64,000 bases of DNA from Yinghuangia sp045039925 (GTDB lineage Bacteria; Actinomycetota; Actinomycetes; Streptomycetales; Streptomycetaceae), in assembly GCA_045039925.1 (NCBI GenBank), contig CP108400.1:2356001-2420000 (forward strand). Reading direction: 5' to 3'. Below the pieces are notes generated by a model. It was not told where the DNA came from, made no database searches, and was given only the letters and a program-made list of their open reading frames with translations. The position numbers and the translations under genes were made by a program. Of the stretch, positions 8,162 through 16,280 are shown in pieces. The stretch's first letter is position 1, and each line of letters begins with the position of its first letter.

Positions 8162-8914
8162 TCACACAGAGCGATGCGTCCGGTGCACGAAGTGCCGGCT
8201 CCGGCTCTCGTCGCCGCGGCTGCGGGCTTCGTGGCGGGCCTCGGCCGGAGCGGCCGGGTGGTCCGGGCCGTCGCCGCGGCCGTGGCCGCGGACCCAGGCC
8301 AGCAGCATCACGGACGTGACGGCGGCGAGGGCGCACCAGGTGGAGGCGAATTCGCGTGTCCAGATCCACGCGCAGATCGCGGCGCCCACCGCGCCGACCG
8401 CGCCGAACCACCCGAGGACGCGTTCACCGGACGCCAGCAGCGACCCGAGGCTGGCCACGAGGTAGCCGGCGATGACGATGTGGGCGTGGTCGATGCCTAT
8501 CGCGTACTGGACGGTGTGGCCGCGCACGGTGGCGTTCACGGGACCGGTCGCGAGCGCTTCGGCGAGGTACGCGGCGACCACGACGCCGATGCCGAACAGC
8601 GCGCCCAGCAGCATGCGCCGGTTGCGACTCGCAATCGGCCAGACCGCCAGCAGCACGCCGAGCGGCACCAGGAATGGCAGCAGCGGGAAGGCTATGAAGG
8701 CCCATATGCCGCGGGCGAGTTCCGCGGCCTCCTCGGTGGCCTTGCCCTCCTCGCCGCGCCACACCACCGCCTCGACGAGCTGATGGAAGCCCAGGATCAG
8801 CGGTACGGACGCGAGGACGACGTCGCGGGGACGCCGTACCGAGACGAGCGTTGCTATCCCGACCGCGCTGATGGCGGTCCCACCTATGGCGTCGGCTGTG
8901 GCGCTCCAACACAT
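8162..8914 (-). CDS. DUF6629-type integral membrane protein
   Basis: The 250-residue protein begins MCWSATADAIGGTAI and has about seven hydrophobic segments. Conserved-looking features include LGFHQLVEAVVW and GIDHAHIVIAGYLVASLG. This start and layout match what I know as the DUF6629 family, whose function is unknown. Histidines in FHQLVE and GIDHAH could bind metal or act in transport, but that is speculation. The ATG at 8914 is preferred over the longer frame (start 8986) because the first 24 residues of the longer form are basic and lack membrane character. The last ~25 residues are Arg/Ser/His-rich and cytoplasmic-like. Confidence 0.75.
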   Translation of the reverse strand: MCWSATADAIGGTAISAVGIATLVSVRRPRDVVLASVPLILGFHQLVEAVVWRGEEGKATEEAAELARGIWAFIAFPLLPFLVPLGVLLAVWPIASRNRRMLLGALFGIGVVVAAYLAEALATGPVNATVRGHTVQYAIGIDHAHIVIAGYLVASLGSLLASGERVLGWFGAVGAVGAAICAWIWTREFASTWCALAAVTSVMLLAWVRGHGRGDGPDHPAAPAEARHEARSRGDESRSRHFVHRTHRSV

Positions 8915-9049
8915 ACGACCTGTCGCTCCCGTTCGTTCGTTCCAGCGTGGCACGGCCCGCCGTACCGCGCTCGGGCGGAATGGCATAGACCTGTTGATCT
9001 GTTGATACCACTGCCATGCCGGACGAACGCAGCGACCAGGAGGTCACCG

Positions 9050-9532
9050 ATGGCACCGCACGCCCCCGAACACCGCTACAGCGTCGAGGTCGAGTGGACC
9101 GGGAACACCGGCGACGGAACCGCCACCTACCGTGGCTACAGCCGCGACCACGACGTGCGCATTCCCGGGAAGCCCACACTGCTCGGCTCGGCGGACCCGG
9201 GCTTCCGCGGCGACGCCGCACGGTGGAACCCCGAGGACCTGCTCGTCGCGTCGCTGAGCGAGTGCCACATGCTCTGGTACCTGGCGCTCGCGGCCCAGGC
9301 GGGCGTGGTGGTGACGGCGTACGCCGACCGGGCCGAGGGCGTGATGGTCACCGAGGCCGACGGCGCGGGGCAGTTCACCGAGGTCGTGCTGCGTCCGGCG
9401 GTCACCGTCGCGGACGCCTCGATGGCCGCCAAGGCGGAGGCGCTGCACGAGACCGCGCACGCCAAGTGCTTCATCGCGCGGTCGGTGAACTTCCCGGTGC
9501 GCAACGAGCCGACCACGAACGCGGCGGTCTGA
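9050..9532 (+). CDS. OsmC/Ohr-family protein
   Basis: This 160-residue protein has the OsmC fold signature: an N-terminal beta section (EVEWTGNTGDGTATY), the first redox Cys in SLSECHMLWYLALAA, and the second Cys in ETAHAKCFIARSVNFPV. These two cysteines reduce organic hydroperoxides in Ohr and OsmC enzymes. The motif spacing fits the YhfA/OsmC-like branch more than Ohr proper, so peroxide specificity is inferred. The ATG at 9050 follows an AGGAGGT site six bases upstream. The gene stands alone and is followed immediately by a decamer tandem repeat. Confidence 0.88.
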   Translation: MAPHAPEHRYSVEVEWTGNTGDGTATYRGYSRDHDVRIPGKPTLLGSADPGFRGDAARWNPEDLLVASLSECHMLWYLALAAQAGVVVTAYADRAEGVMVTEADGAGQFTEVVLRPAVTVADASMAAKAEALHETAHAKCFIARSVNFPVRNEPTTNAAV

Positions 9533-9540
9533 GCGGGCAG

Positions 9541-9621
9541 GTCCGGGAAAGCCGGGGAAGGCACGACAACGTCCGGCAACATCCGGGAAAAGTTGGGGAA
9601 AGTCCGGGTAAGTCCGGGAAA
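9541..9621. repeat. Degenerate 10-bp tandem repeat after the OsmC gene
   Basis: About eight units resembling GTCCGGGAAA run head to tail, starting 9 bp after the OsmC stop. Units 1, 5, 7 and 8 are nearly identical; units 3 and 4 are more decayed. The rest of the ~370 bp between the convergent OsmC and kinase genes holds a small hairpin, a GGCTTAAGCC palindrome at 9822-9831 and no gene I can support. Confidence 0.8.
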
Positions 9622-9664
9622 TAAGGGGCGCGGGCGCACCGGGTGGGGGTGGGTACGCCCGCGC

Positions 9665-9685
9665 CAAGGGGAGCAAATCCCCTTG
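9665..9685. terminator. Small hairpin between convergent genes
   Basis: A perfect 8-bp stem (CAAGGGGA / TCCCCTTG) encloses a GCAAA loop, about 130 bp past the OsmC stop and 215 bp past the kinase stop. It could act as a bidirectional terminator. The stem is weak compared with others in this window. Confidence 0.45.
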
Positions 9686-9900
9686 ATGGCACAGACCCTG
9701 GGGGGTTGGGTCGAGCCTCGGCCGCCGGAGGGGGGGAGCCCCATGTGTTCCGGATCGGCCTGCGGTGCAACGTTAACGAGATCCGGGGCCGTTGAACACC
9801 TGATCCGGCCGATTTAAGGAAGGCTTAAGCCGGATGCGGTGACGAATGGGCGCACTATGCCCTTCCTGTGACGGATCGTCAGTCCGAATTGCGGCCCGGA

Positions 9901-11271
9901 TCAGCGCACATCGGCTGTCCGGCGGCCCTTGCGGGCCCGGCGGCCGCGGCGCGAGACCGGGACATTTCCGGCACCGAACCGCACCGAGACCTGCGCGCCG
10001 CCCAGCACCGAGCGCTCCAGGCGCACTTCTCCCCCGGTCGACTCGGCCACCCGGCGCACGATGTCCAGGCCCAGGCCGGTGGAGCCCGCGCCGCCGTCGC
10101 CGTGCCCGCGCCGCAGCGCGGCCTCCGGGTCGGCGATGCCGGGGCCGCCGTCGGCGACCAGCAGGATCACGGTGTCCCCGGCGGCCGGCCCGCCCACGTG
10201 CAGGGTGACCGCGAACGGCGTGCCCTCGGCGGTGTGCCGGAACACGTTGCCGAGCATCGAGTCGACGGCGGCGGCCAGTTCGGCCCGGGGCACGGGCACG
10301 CGTACCGGCCCCGCGGCCTCCTCGGCGCCGTCGAGCCGCCAGTCGCGGTCCTCGTCCTCGGCGAGTGCGGACCAGAACGCGATGCGGTCGCGCACCACTT
10401 CGGCGATGTCGCTGCCGACCGCCTCGACGACGGAGGTCTGCCGCCGTGCGGTCAGGATGATGCGGTCGACCTCGCGTTCCAGCTGCGCGACCGCGTCCCG
10501 CGTCTGGTCGGCCACCGAACTGTCGCCCAGCGACGCCGCGTTCAGGCGCAGTGCGGTGAGCGGCGTGCGCAGCCGGTGGGACAGGTCGGCGGCGAGTTCG
10601 CGCTCCGCGGCCATCAGCTTCTCGACGCGGTCCGCCATGCTGTTGAACGCGGCTGCCGCGTCCCGCAGTTCGGTGGGGCCCTCGGGGGTGATGCGCACCG
10701 TGAGATCGCCGCCGCCGAGGGTTCCGGCGGCGCCCGCAAGGCTCTTGGCGGAGCGTACGACGCGCGCGCCGAGCCGGTCGGCGACCACCAGCGATCCGCC
10801 CACCAGCAGGACCGCGACGCCGGTGAGCACCAGCCAGGCGGTGCCGACCCCGCGCGAAGTGTCGCCCTCGGGCACGAAGACCTCGATCACCGTCACCCGG
10901 CCGTGCTCCAGGGCGACGGGCTGGAGCAGCGACCAGCCGCCCTTGGTGTGCACCCGGAAGGCCTGCGCCCGGTCGCGCGCCTTCTGGAGCGCCGCCGGGG
11001 CGGCCCGCGGGGCGCCGAGCACCCCGCCGTCGGGCAGGTGGACCGCCATGCGCGCGTCGGCGCCGGCCGGGACGCTCGCCAGCGCGCGTTCCAGGGCCGA
11101 CCGGTCGGTGGTGATCACCAGGGCGGGCTGGAGAGCGGCGGCCTGCCGCTCCGCGTCGGAGAACGCCCGGTCGCGGGCGATCTCGCGGACGACCAGGCCC
11201 AGGGGTATCAGGAACGCGAGCGCGACCATGGTCGTCACCGCGAGGGCGACGCGGACCAGGGTGCCTCTCAC
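9901..11271 (-). CDS. Sensor histidine kinase (OmpR-type partner)
   Basis: The 456-residue kinase has an N-terminal membrane segment, an extracytoplasmic region of about 120 residues, and a second membrane segment (AWLVLTGVAVLLVGGSLVV). A HAMP linker follows, then a HisKA box (LAADLSHRLRTPLTALR) and a HATPase domain (N-box MLGNVFRHTAEGT, G-boxes ADGGPGIAD and GSTGLGLDI). The GTG start at 11271 overlaps the stop of the response-regulator gene by 4 nt (GTGA), so the pair is translationally coupled. The frame is open much further upstream, but only as a shadow of the regulator. The signal and target are unknown. A small anchored protein is divergent to the pair. Confidence 0.93.
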   Translation of the reverse strand: MRGTLVRVALAVTTMVALAFLIPLGLVVREIARDRAFSDAERQAAALQPALVITTDRSALERALASVPAGADARMAVHLPDGGVLGAPRAAPAALQKARDRAQAFRVHTKGGWSLLQPVALEHGRVTVIEVFVPEGDTSRGVGTAWLVLTGVAVLLVGGSLVVADRLGARVVRSAKSLAGAAGTLGGGDLTVRITPEGPTELRDAAAAFNSMADRVEKLMAAERELAADLSHRLRTPLTALRLNAASLGDSSVADQTRDAVAQLEREVDRIILTARRQTSVVEAVGSDIAEVVRDRIAFWSALAEDEDRDWRLDGAEEAAGPVRVPVPRAELAAAVDSMLGNVFRHTAEGTPFAVTLHVGGPAAGDTVILLVADGGPGIADPEAALRRGHGDGGAGSTGLGLDIVRRVAESTGGEVRLERSVLGGAQVSVRFGAGNVPVSRRGRRARKGRRTADVR

Positions 11272-11945
11272 TCCGGCGCCTCCAGCCTGACCCCCACCCC
11301 GCGCACGGTGTGCAGGTAGCGGGGCTGCCGGGCGGTCTCGCCGAGTTTGCGGCGCAGCCAGGACAGGTGCACGTCGATGGTCTGGTCGTCGCCGTACGCC
11401 TGGCCCCAGACCTCGGCCAGGATCTCCCGGCGCGGTACGACGGTCCCCGCGCGCGACGCGAGGAAGGCGAGCAGGTCGAACTCGCGGCGGGTCAGGTTGA
11501 GCGGCGTGCCGTCCAGGTCGGCCTCGCGGCGGCCGACGTCGATGTGCAGGCCGCCGGTCTGGAGTGCGTCGCCCCCGGTCCGCCCGCGTGCGCGCCGGAG
11601 CACGGCCGACATGCGCGCCCCCAGGTGCTCCCCGGAGAACGGCTTGGTGACGTAGTCGTCGGCGCCCGCGTTGAGCAGCCGCACGATCTCGGCCTCGTCG
11701 TCGCGGGCCGTGGCGATGATGACCGGCACGTCCGATATGCCGCGCAGCATCTTGAGGGCCTCGCTGCCGTCGAGGTCGGGCAGCCCGAGGTCGAGGATGA
11801 CCACGTCGAAGGGGTGCTGGGCGACCTCGCGCAGGGCTTCGAGCGCGGTGCCGACGCTCCGGACGCCGTGCGCCTCCTGGGAGAGGTAGCGGATCAGCGC
11901 CGAGCGTACGAACTGGTCGTCCTCGACCACGAGCACCTGTGCCAT
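11268..11945 (-). CDS. OmpR/PhoB-family response regulator
   Basis: The 225-residue regulator has a receiver domain with the acidic pair near residues 9-10, phospho-acceptor D52 (VVILDLGLPDLDG), a Thr/Ala switch (IIATARDD) and Lys (YVTKPFSGEHL). A winged-helix domain follows (LTRREFDLLAFLASRAGTVVPRREI, DDQTIDVHLSWLRRKL), ending in the usual YLHTVRGVGVRLE. It is the first gene of a two-gene operon with the kinase. Its start overlaps by 2 bp a frame on the other strand, but the real divergent gene probably starts at 12046, leaving about 100 bp for a shared promoter region. Confidence 0.95.
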   Translation of the reverse strand: MAQVLVVEDDQFVRSALIRYLSQEAHGVRSVGTALEALREVAQHPFDVVILDLGLPDLDGSEALKMLRGISDVPVIIATARDDEAEIVRLLNAGADDYVTKPFSGEHLGARMSAVLRRARGRTGGDALQTGGLHIDVGRREADLDGTPLNLTRREFDLLAFLASRAGTVVPRREILAEVWGQAYGDDQTIDVHLSWLRRKLGETARQPRYLHTVRGVGVRLEAPE

Positions 11946-12045
11946 GAGCCGAAACCGTACCGTCAGGTCGTCCCGGCGCGAGCCGGTACGTCCGAATTCC
12001 GGAACGGGCCCCTACCGGCGCGTAGCGGCACGGCAGGATGGGCGC

Positions 12046-12609
12046 GTGCGACGAGGGACGACGCGGGTGACGGCCTGGCTGGCGGTGACGGCCGCCGCGG
12101 TGGCGCTGTCGTGGTACGCCGTCCGCACCGTGCTGCGCGACACCGTCTTCGAGGCGCCGCGCGCCCCGGCGCTCGCGGCCGACGCCGTGCGCGGTCCCGC
12201 GCCGGACCCGGCCACCGTCGCCCCCGCGGACGACGCCACGATCTCCGCGACGTCGCTGCCGGCCCCGCCGACGACCACGAAGCCCCCGGTGCCGAGCAGC
12301 GCGCGGCCGCCGTCCGGGGCGCCCCCCGCGAGCAGCCCCGCCGCGCCGACGCCGCCGGAACCCGACCGGCCGAGCGCCGGCGCTCCCGGCCAGACGCGCA
12401 GCTTCGAGGTCAGGGGCGGCCGGGCGTCGTTCACCTTCCGGTCCGACTCGGCGTCGCTCATCGTGGCCACCCCCAACTCCGGATGGGCGGTGAAGACGTG
12501 GACGGGCGACCGCTGGCTGCGCATCGACTTCACGCGCGGCGGCCGCACGTCGTCGGTGTTCGTGACGTGGAACAACCACCCGCCGATCGCGGAGACGTAC
12601 GAGACCTGA
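12046..12609 (+). CDS. Small membrane-anchored protein, function unknown
   Basis: The protein (187 residues from the GTG at 12046) has one N-terminal hydrophobic segment (VTAWLAVTAAAVALSWYAV). A Pro/Ala/Thr-rich, presumably extracytoplasmic linker of about 80 residues follows. The C-terminal domain of about 70 residues begins RSFEVRGGRASFTF and contains SGWAVKTW and WLRIDF, ending in beta-rich sequence. I do not recognise the family by name. Its divergent position beside the two-component pair suggests it is a target or an accessory sensor. The GTG follows an AGGAT site; an ATG at 11944 in the same frame would overlap the regulator start and adds a basic, non-conserved N-terminus. Confidence 0.7.
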   Translation: MRRGTTRVTAWLAVTAAAVALSWYAVRTVLRDTVFEAPRAPALAADAVRGPAPDPATVAPADDATISATSLPAPPTTTKPPVPSSARPPSGAPPASSPAAPTPPEPDRPSAGAPGQTRSFEVRGGRASFTFRSDSASLIVATPNSGWAVKTWTGDRWLRIDFTRGGRTSSVFVTWNNHPPIAETYET

Positions 12610-12723
12610 GGCCGGCCCATCGCCCCATGGCCAACCACTGCAAAGCAGGGCCATTCGGGCGATACCCAGGTCACCCGGTCATAGGTATGCCCCGCCGTGC
12701 CGACACCGCGGACTCACCTGCCG

Positions 12724-12741
12724 TTCGGACATATGTCCGAA
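12724..12741. promoter_or_regulatory. Perfect 18-bp palindrome upstream of egtA
   Basis: TTCGGACATATGTCCGAA is its own reverse complement and ends 85 bp before the egtA start codon. It lies in the only sizeable non-coding gap before the ergothioneine operon (12610-12826). A dimeric repressor or activator site is the simplest reading. No regulator gene is adjacent. Confidence 0.6.
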
Positions 12742-12826
12742 TCTGGTAAGCATGCCGACTCGGGGCAACGGGTAGGCGGCTCCTGGATCGTGTTCCGATC
12801 GGCTCATTCCTCCCAGGAGGCGGCAG

Positions 12827-14242
12827 ATGTCCCAGGCCCACGTACACGCACGCGGCGGACCCGACCTGCCCTCCGGCATATCCCGCGGGGCCCCGCCCGG
12901 CGCCGGACCCGCGGCGGCCCCACCGCACCCGAACACCCCGGACGCGTCCCAGAGCACTCCGGAGGCTTCTCCGGCGGACGACCGGCCGCTCACCGAGTAC
13001 GAGGCGGAGAGCCATGCCGCCGAGACGTCCTTCCGGAGCGGCCCGCCCAGCCACGTGGGCGTCGAGATCGAGTGGCTGGTCCGCGACGAGTCCGACCCGG
13101 CGTGGCCGGTCACCGGCGAACGCATCAGCACCGCCCTCGAACGCGGCCCGATGCCCGGCGGAGGGCGCATCAGCCTCGAACCCGGCGGACAGATCGAGCT
13201 CAGCTCCTCCGCCCAGCCCTCACTCGACCGCTGCATCGAGGCCGCCCGCCTGGACGTCGCGCTGCTGCGCGACACCGCCGCCGAGGCCGGACTCGTCCTG
13301 GCCGGCGCCGGCGTCGACGCCTACCGGGCCCCGCACCGCACCCTCCAGCACCCGCGCTACGAGGCCATGGAGCGCTACTTCGACCGGTCCGGGCACTGGG
13401 GCCGCATCATGATGTGCAGCACCGCCTCGGTGCAGGTGTGCGTGGACGCGGGCGACGAGACCGGCGGCCCGAACGGCCTTCGGCACCGCTGGGCGCTCGC
13501 CCACCGCATCGGCCCCGTGCTGCTCGCCATGTTCGCCAACTCGCCGCACCACGGCGGCCGGTCGACCGGCTGGGCGTCCACCCGGCAGCTGGCGTGGTCG
13601 CGCCTGGACGCCTGGCGCACCCGGCCCCCCGCGCACGACCCCGAGTCCGATCCGCGCGAGGCGTGGTCGCGCTACGTCATGGACGCGCCGGTGATGTGCG
13701 TGCGCCGGGACGAGCCCGCCGACTGGGTCGTGCCGGAGGGCATGACGTTCCGTGACTGGACGCGCGGCGCGCTCGACCCCGCGCCGACCGCGGCCGACCT
13801 CGAACTGCACGTCTCCACGCTGTTCCCGCCCATCCGGGCGCACGGCACGCACGTCGAACTGCGCATGATCGACGCCCAGCCGGACGACGGCTGGACCGTC
13901 GCCCTCGCGGTCTCCACCGCACTGCTCGACGACCCGACGGCGTCGGCACGCGCCTGGGAGCACACCGAGCAGCTGGCCCGTTCGGCGGCCTCCGCGCCGC
14001 CGTACGCGTGGTGGCTGCGCGCGGCCCGGTTCGGACTCGCCGAGCCGCTGCTGCGCACCACGGCCCGCTCGCTGATGGCCGCGGCCCTGGACGCGCTGCC
14101 GGGAATGGGGGTTTCGCCGCAGGTGTTCACGGATGCCGTGGACTTCGCCTACCGCTACACCGACCGGGGCCGCGCGCCCGGCGACGACCTGATACCGGCG
14201 GCCGTGCGCGAGGGGGCCCGCGATGCCGCGACCGTCCGCTGA
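12827..14242 (+). CDS. egtA: Glutamate-cysteine ligase for ergothioneine (EgtA)
   Basis: EgtA joins glutamate and cysteine with ATP to give gamma-glutamylcysteine, the sulfur donor in the actinobacterial ergothioneine route. The 471-residue protein has GCS2-type features: GVEIEWLV near residue 80, the RISLEPGGQIELSS block that binds glutamate and metal, an ERYF-containing segment and STASVQVCVDAG. The first 60 residues are Pro/Ala-rich and probably disordered. The ATG follows a strong AGGAGG site six bases upstream. It opens the egtABCD operon; its last 20 bp overlap egtB. An 18-bp palindrome lies 85 bp upstream of the start. Confidence 0.93.
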   Translation: MSQAHVHARGGPDLPSGISRGAPPGAGPAAAPPHPNTPDASQSTPEASPADDRPLTEYEAESHAAETSFRSGPPSHVGVEIEWLVRDESDPAWPVTGERISTALERGPMPGGGRISLEPGGQIELSSSAQPSLDRCIEAARLDVALLRDTAAEAGLVLAGAGVDAYRAPHRTLQHPRYEAMERYFDRSGHWGRIMMCSTASVQVCVDAGDETGGPNGLRHRWALAHRIGPVLLAMFANSPHHGGRSTGWASTRQLAWSRLDAWRTRPPAHDPESDPREAWSRYVMDAPVMCVRRDEPADWVVPEGMTFRDWTRGALDPAPTAADLELHVSTLFPPIRAHGTHVELRMIDAQPDDGWTVALAVSTALLDDPTASARAWEHTEQLARSAASAPPYAWWLRAARFGLAEPLLRTTARSLMAAALDALPGMGVSPQVFTDAVDFAYRYTDRGRAPGDDLIPAAVREGARDAATVR

Positions 14243-15518
14243 CACCGCCTGGCAGGCGCTCGACCGGGCCAGGGCCCGCACGACCGCGCTGACCGACGCC
14301 GTCGACGACGCCGATCTGGTACGCCAGCACTCGCCGTTGATGTCGCCGCTCGTCTGGGACCTCGCGCACATCGCGAGCCAGGAGGAGATCTGGCTGCTGC
14401 GCGCGGTCGGCGGGCACGAGCCGATGCGCCCGGAGATCGACGACCTGTACGACGCGTTCCGGCACCCGCGCTCGACTCGCCCCCAACTCCCCCTGCTGGG
14501 CCCGGTGGAGGCCCGCTCCTTCGCCCACGACGTGCGCGGGCGCGTGCTCGACCTGCTCGACCGGGCACCCGGCGACGACCCGCTCACGCGCGACGCCTTC
14601 GCGTTCGGCATGATCGCCCAGCACGAACAGCAGCACGACGAGACGATGCTGGCGACCCATCAGCTGCGCGCCGGAGCCCCGGTCATCGACGCCCCGGACC
14701 CGCCCGCCGCCACGGACCTGCCACCCGACGAAGTCGTGGTCCCGGCGGGTGCGTTCACGATGGGCACCTCCACCCACCCGTGGGCGCTCGACAACGAGCG
14801 GCCCGCACACGCCGTGCACGTGGGCGCGTTCGCCCTCGACACGACCCCGGTGACCTGCGGGGACTACCTGCGGTTCATGGCCGACGGCGGCTACGACGAC
14901 CCGCGCCTGTGGTCCCCGGAGGGCTGGGAGCACCGCATCCGCGACGAGTTCGTGGCCCCCGCCTTCTGGGTGCGCGACGGCGACGTGTGGCTGCGGCGGC
15001 GCTTCGGCGTCCTCGAAGCCGTGCCGCCGGGCGAACCGGTGGTGCACGTCTCGTGGTTCGAGGCCGACGCGTACGCGCGCTGGGCCGGGCGGCGGCTGCC
15101 CACCGAGGCCGAGTGGGAGAAGGCCGCGCGCCACGACCCGGCGACCGGGCTCTCGCGCACGTACCCGTGGGGCGACGCCGAGCCGGCCGCGGAGCACGCC
15201 AACCTGGGGCAGCGCCACCTCCGTCCGGCCGCCGCGGGCGCCTATGCGGCGGGCGCGTCGGCGTACGGCGTGCGGCAGATGCTCGGCGACGTGTGGGAGT
15301 GGACCTCCTCGGACTTCGGCGGCTACCCGGGCTTCACGGCGTGGCCGTACCGCGAGTACTCCGAGGTGTTCTTCGGCCCCGACCACAAGGTGCTGCGCGG
15401 CGGTTCCTTCGGCACCGACGCGGTCGCCTGCCGGGGCACCTTCCGGAACTGGGACTACCCGCAACGCCGCCAGATCTTCGCGGGCTTCCGGACCGCCCGC
15501 GACGCGGAGCCCCACTGA
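14223..15518 (+). CDS. egtB: Hercynine oxygenase (EgtB)
   Basis: EgtB is the non-heme iron enzyme that couples hercynine and gamma-glutamylcysteine with O2 to give the sulfoxide conjugate. The N-terminal DinB-like domain supplies the iron-binding histidines, seen here as H49 (WDLAHIASQEE) and the H134-x3-H138 pair (AQHEQQHDE). The C-terminal half is an FGE-sulfatase domain (VPAGAFTMG, RLPTEAEWEKAAR, GDVWEWTSSDF, VLRGGSFGTD). At 431 residues it is full length. The start overlaps egtA by 20 bp and its stop overlaps the egtC start (ATGA-type), so translation is coupled throughout. Confidence 0.96.
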   Translation: MPRPSADTAWQALDRARARTTALTDAVDDADLVRQHSPLMSPLVWDLAHIASQEEIWLLRAVGGHEPMRPEIDDLYDAFRHPRSTRPQLPLLGPVEARSFAHDVRGRVLDLLDRAPGDDPLTRDAFAFGMIAQHEQQHDETMLATHQLRAGAPVIDAPDPPAATDLPPDEVVVPAGAFTMGTSTHPWALDNERPAHAVHVGAFALDTTPVTCGDYLRFMADGGYDDPRLWSPEGWEHRIRDEFVAPAFWVRDGDVWLRRRFGVLEAVPPGEPVVHVSWFEADAYARWAGRRLPTEAEWEKAARHDPATGLSRTYPWGDAEPAAEHANLGQRHLRPAAAGAYAAGASAYGVRQMLGDVWEWTSSDFGGYPGFTAWPYREYSEVFFGPDHKVLRGGSFGTDAVACRGTFRNWDYPQRRQIFAGFRTARDAEPH

Positions 15519-16273
15519 TGTGCCGTCACCTCGCGTATCTCGGCGCGGAGACGAGCATCCACCGGCTCGTCGTCGCACCGCGGCACGGCCTGTACGAGCA
15601 ATCGTGGGCGCCGCGCCGGCAGCGGCACGGCACCGTCAACGCCGACGGCTTCGGCGTGGGCTGGTACGCGGACGGCGACCCGGTCCCCGCCCGCTACCGC
15701 CGCGCGGTCCCGATCTGGGCGGACCCGTCGTTCGCCGACGTCGCCCGGGTGACGCGTACGACCGCGCTGCTGGCCGCGGTGCGTTCCGCGACTCCCGGCA
15801 CCGGCCAGGGCGAGGACGCGGCGGCGCCGTACACCGACGGCATCCACCTGTTCAGCCACAACGGACGGCTCGACGCCTGGCCCGAGGGGCTGGGCGCCCT
15901 GGCCGCCACCCTGCCGCCCGCGGACCTGCTCGCGCTCGAGGCGCGCTGCGACTCGGCGCTGCTGTGGGCCCTGCTGCGCCGGCGCCTCGCGGACGGCGAG
16001 CCCGTCGGCCGGGCCGCGGCGGCGGTCGTGGCGCAGGCCGCCGCGCACGGCGAGGGCCGCTTCAACATCCTCGTGACGGACGGCCGCACGATCACGGCCA
16101 CCGCCTACGGCGACACCCTCTTCTACGCGGCGTCGGCCGGAGGCGTCGTGATCGCCTCCGAGCCCGACGCGGACGGGGACTGGACCGAAGTCCCCGACCG
16201 CACGCTCGTGACGGCCACTCGGGACGCCGTGCACCTGCACCCGATACCCCACGCGATGGCGGACAGGAGCTGA
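15518..16273 (+). CDS. egtC: Gamma-glutamyl hercynylcysteine sulfoxide amidohydrolase (EgtC)
   Basis: EgtC removes glutamate from the EgtB product. It is a class II glutamine amidotransferase-like Ntn hydrolase: after Met removal Cys2 (MCRHLAYLG) is the nucleophile, and NADGFGVGWY and FSHNGRL are the matching substrate-pocket motifs. The protein is 251 residues. The ATG overlaps the egtB stop by one base, and only 7 bp separate its stop from egtD. Confidence 0.95.
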   Translation: MCRHLAYLGAETSIHRLVVAPRHGLYEQSWAPRRQRHGTVNADGFGVGWYADGDPVPARYRRAVPIWADPSFADVARVTRTTALLAAVRSATPGTGQGEDAAAPYTDGIHLFSHNGRLDAWPEGLGALAATLPPADLLALEARCDSALLWALLRRRLADGEPVGRAAAAVVAQAAAHGEGRFNILVTDGRTITATAYGDTLFYAASAGGVVIASEPDADGDWTEVPDRTLVTATRDAVHLHPIPHAMADRS

Positions 16274-16280
16274 CTGACCC

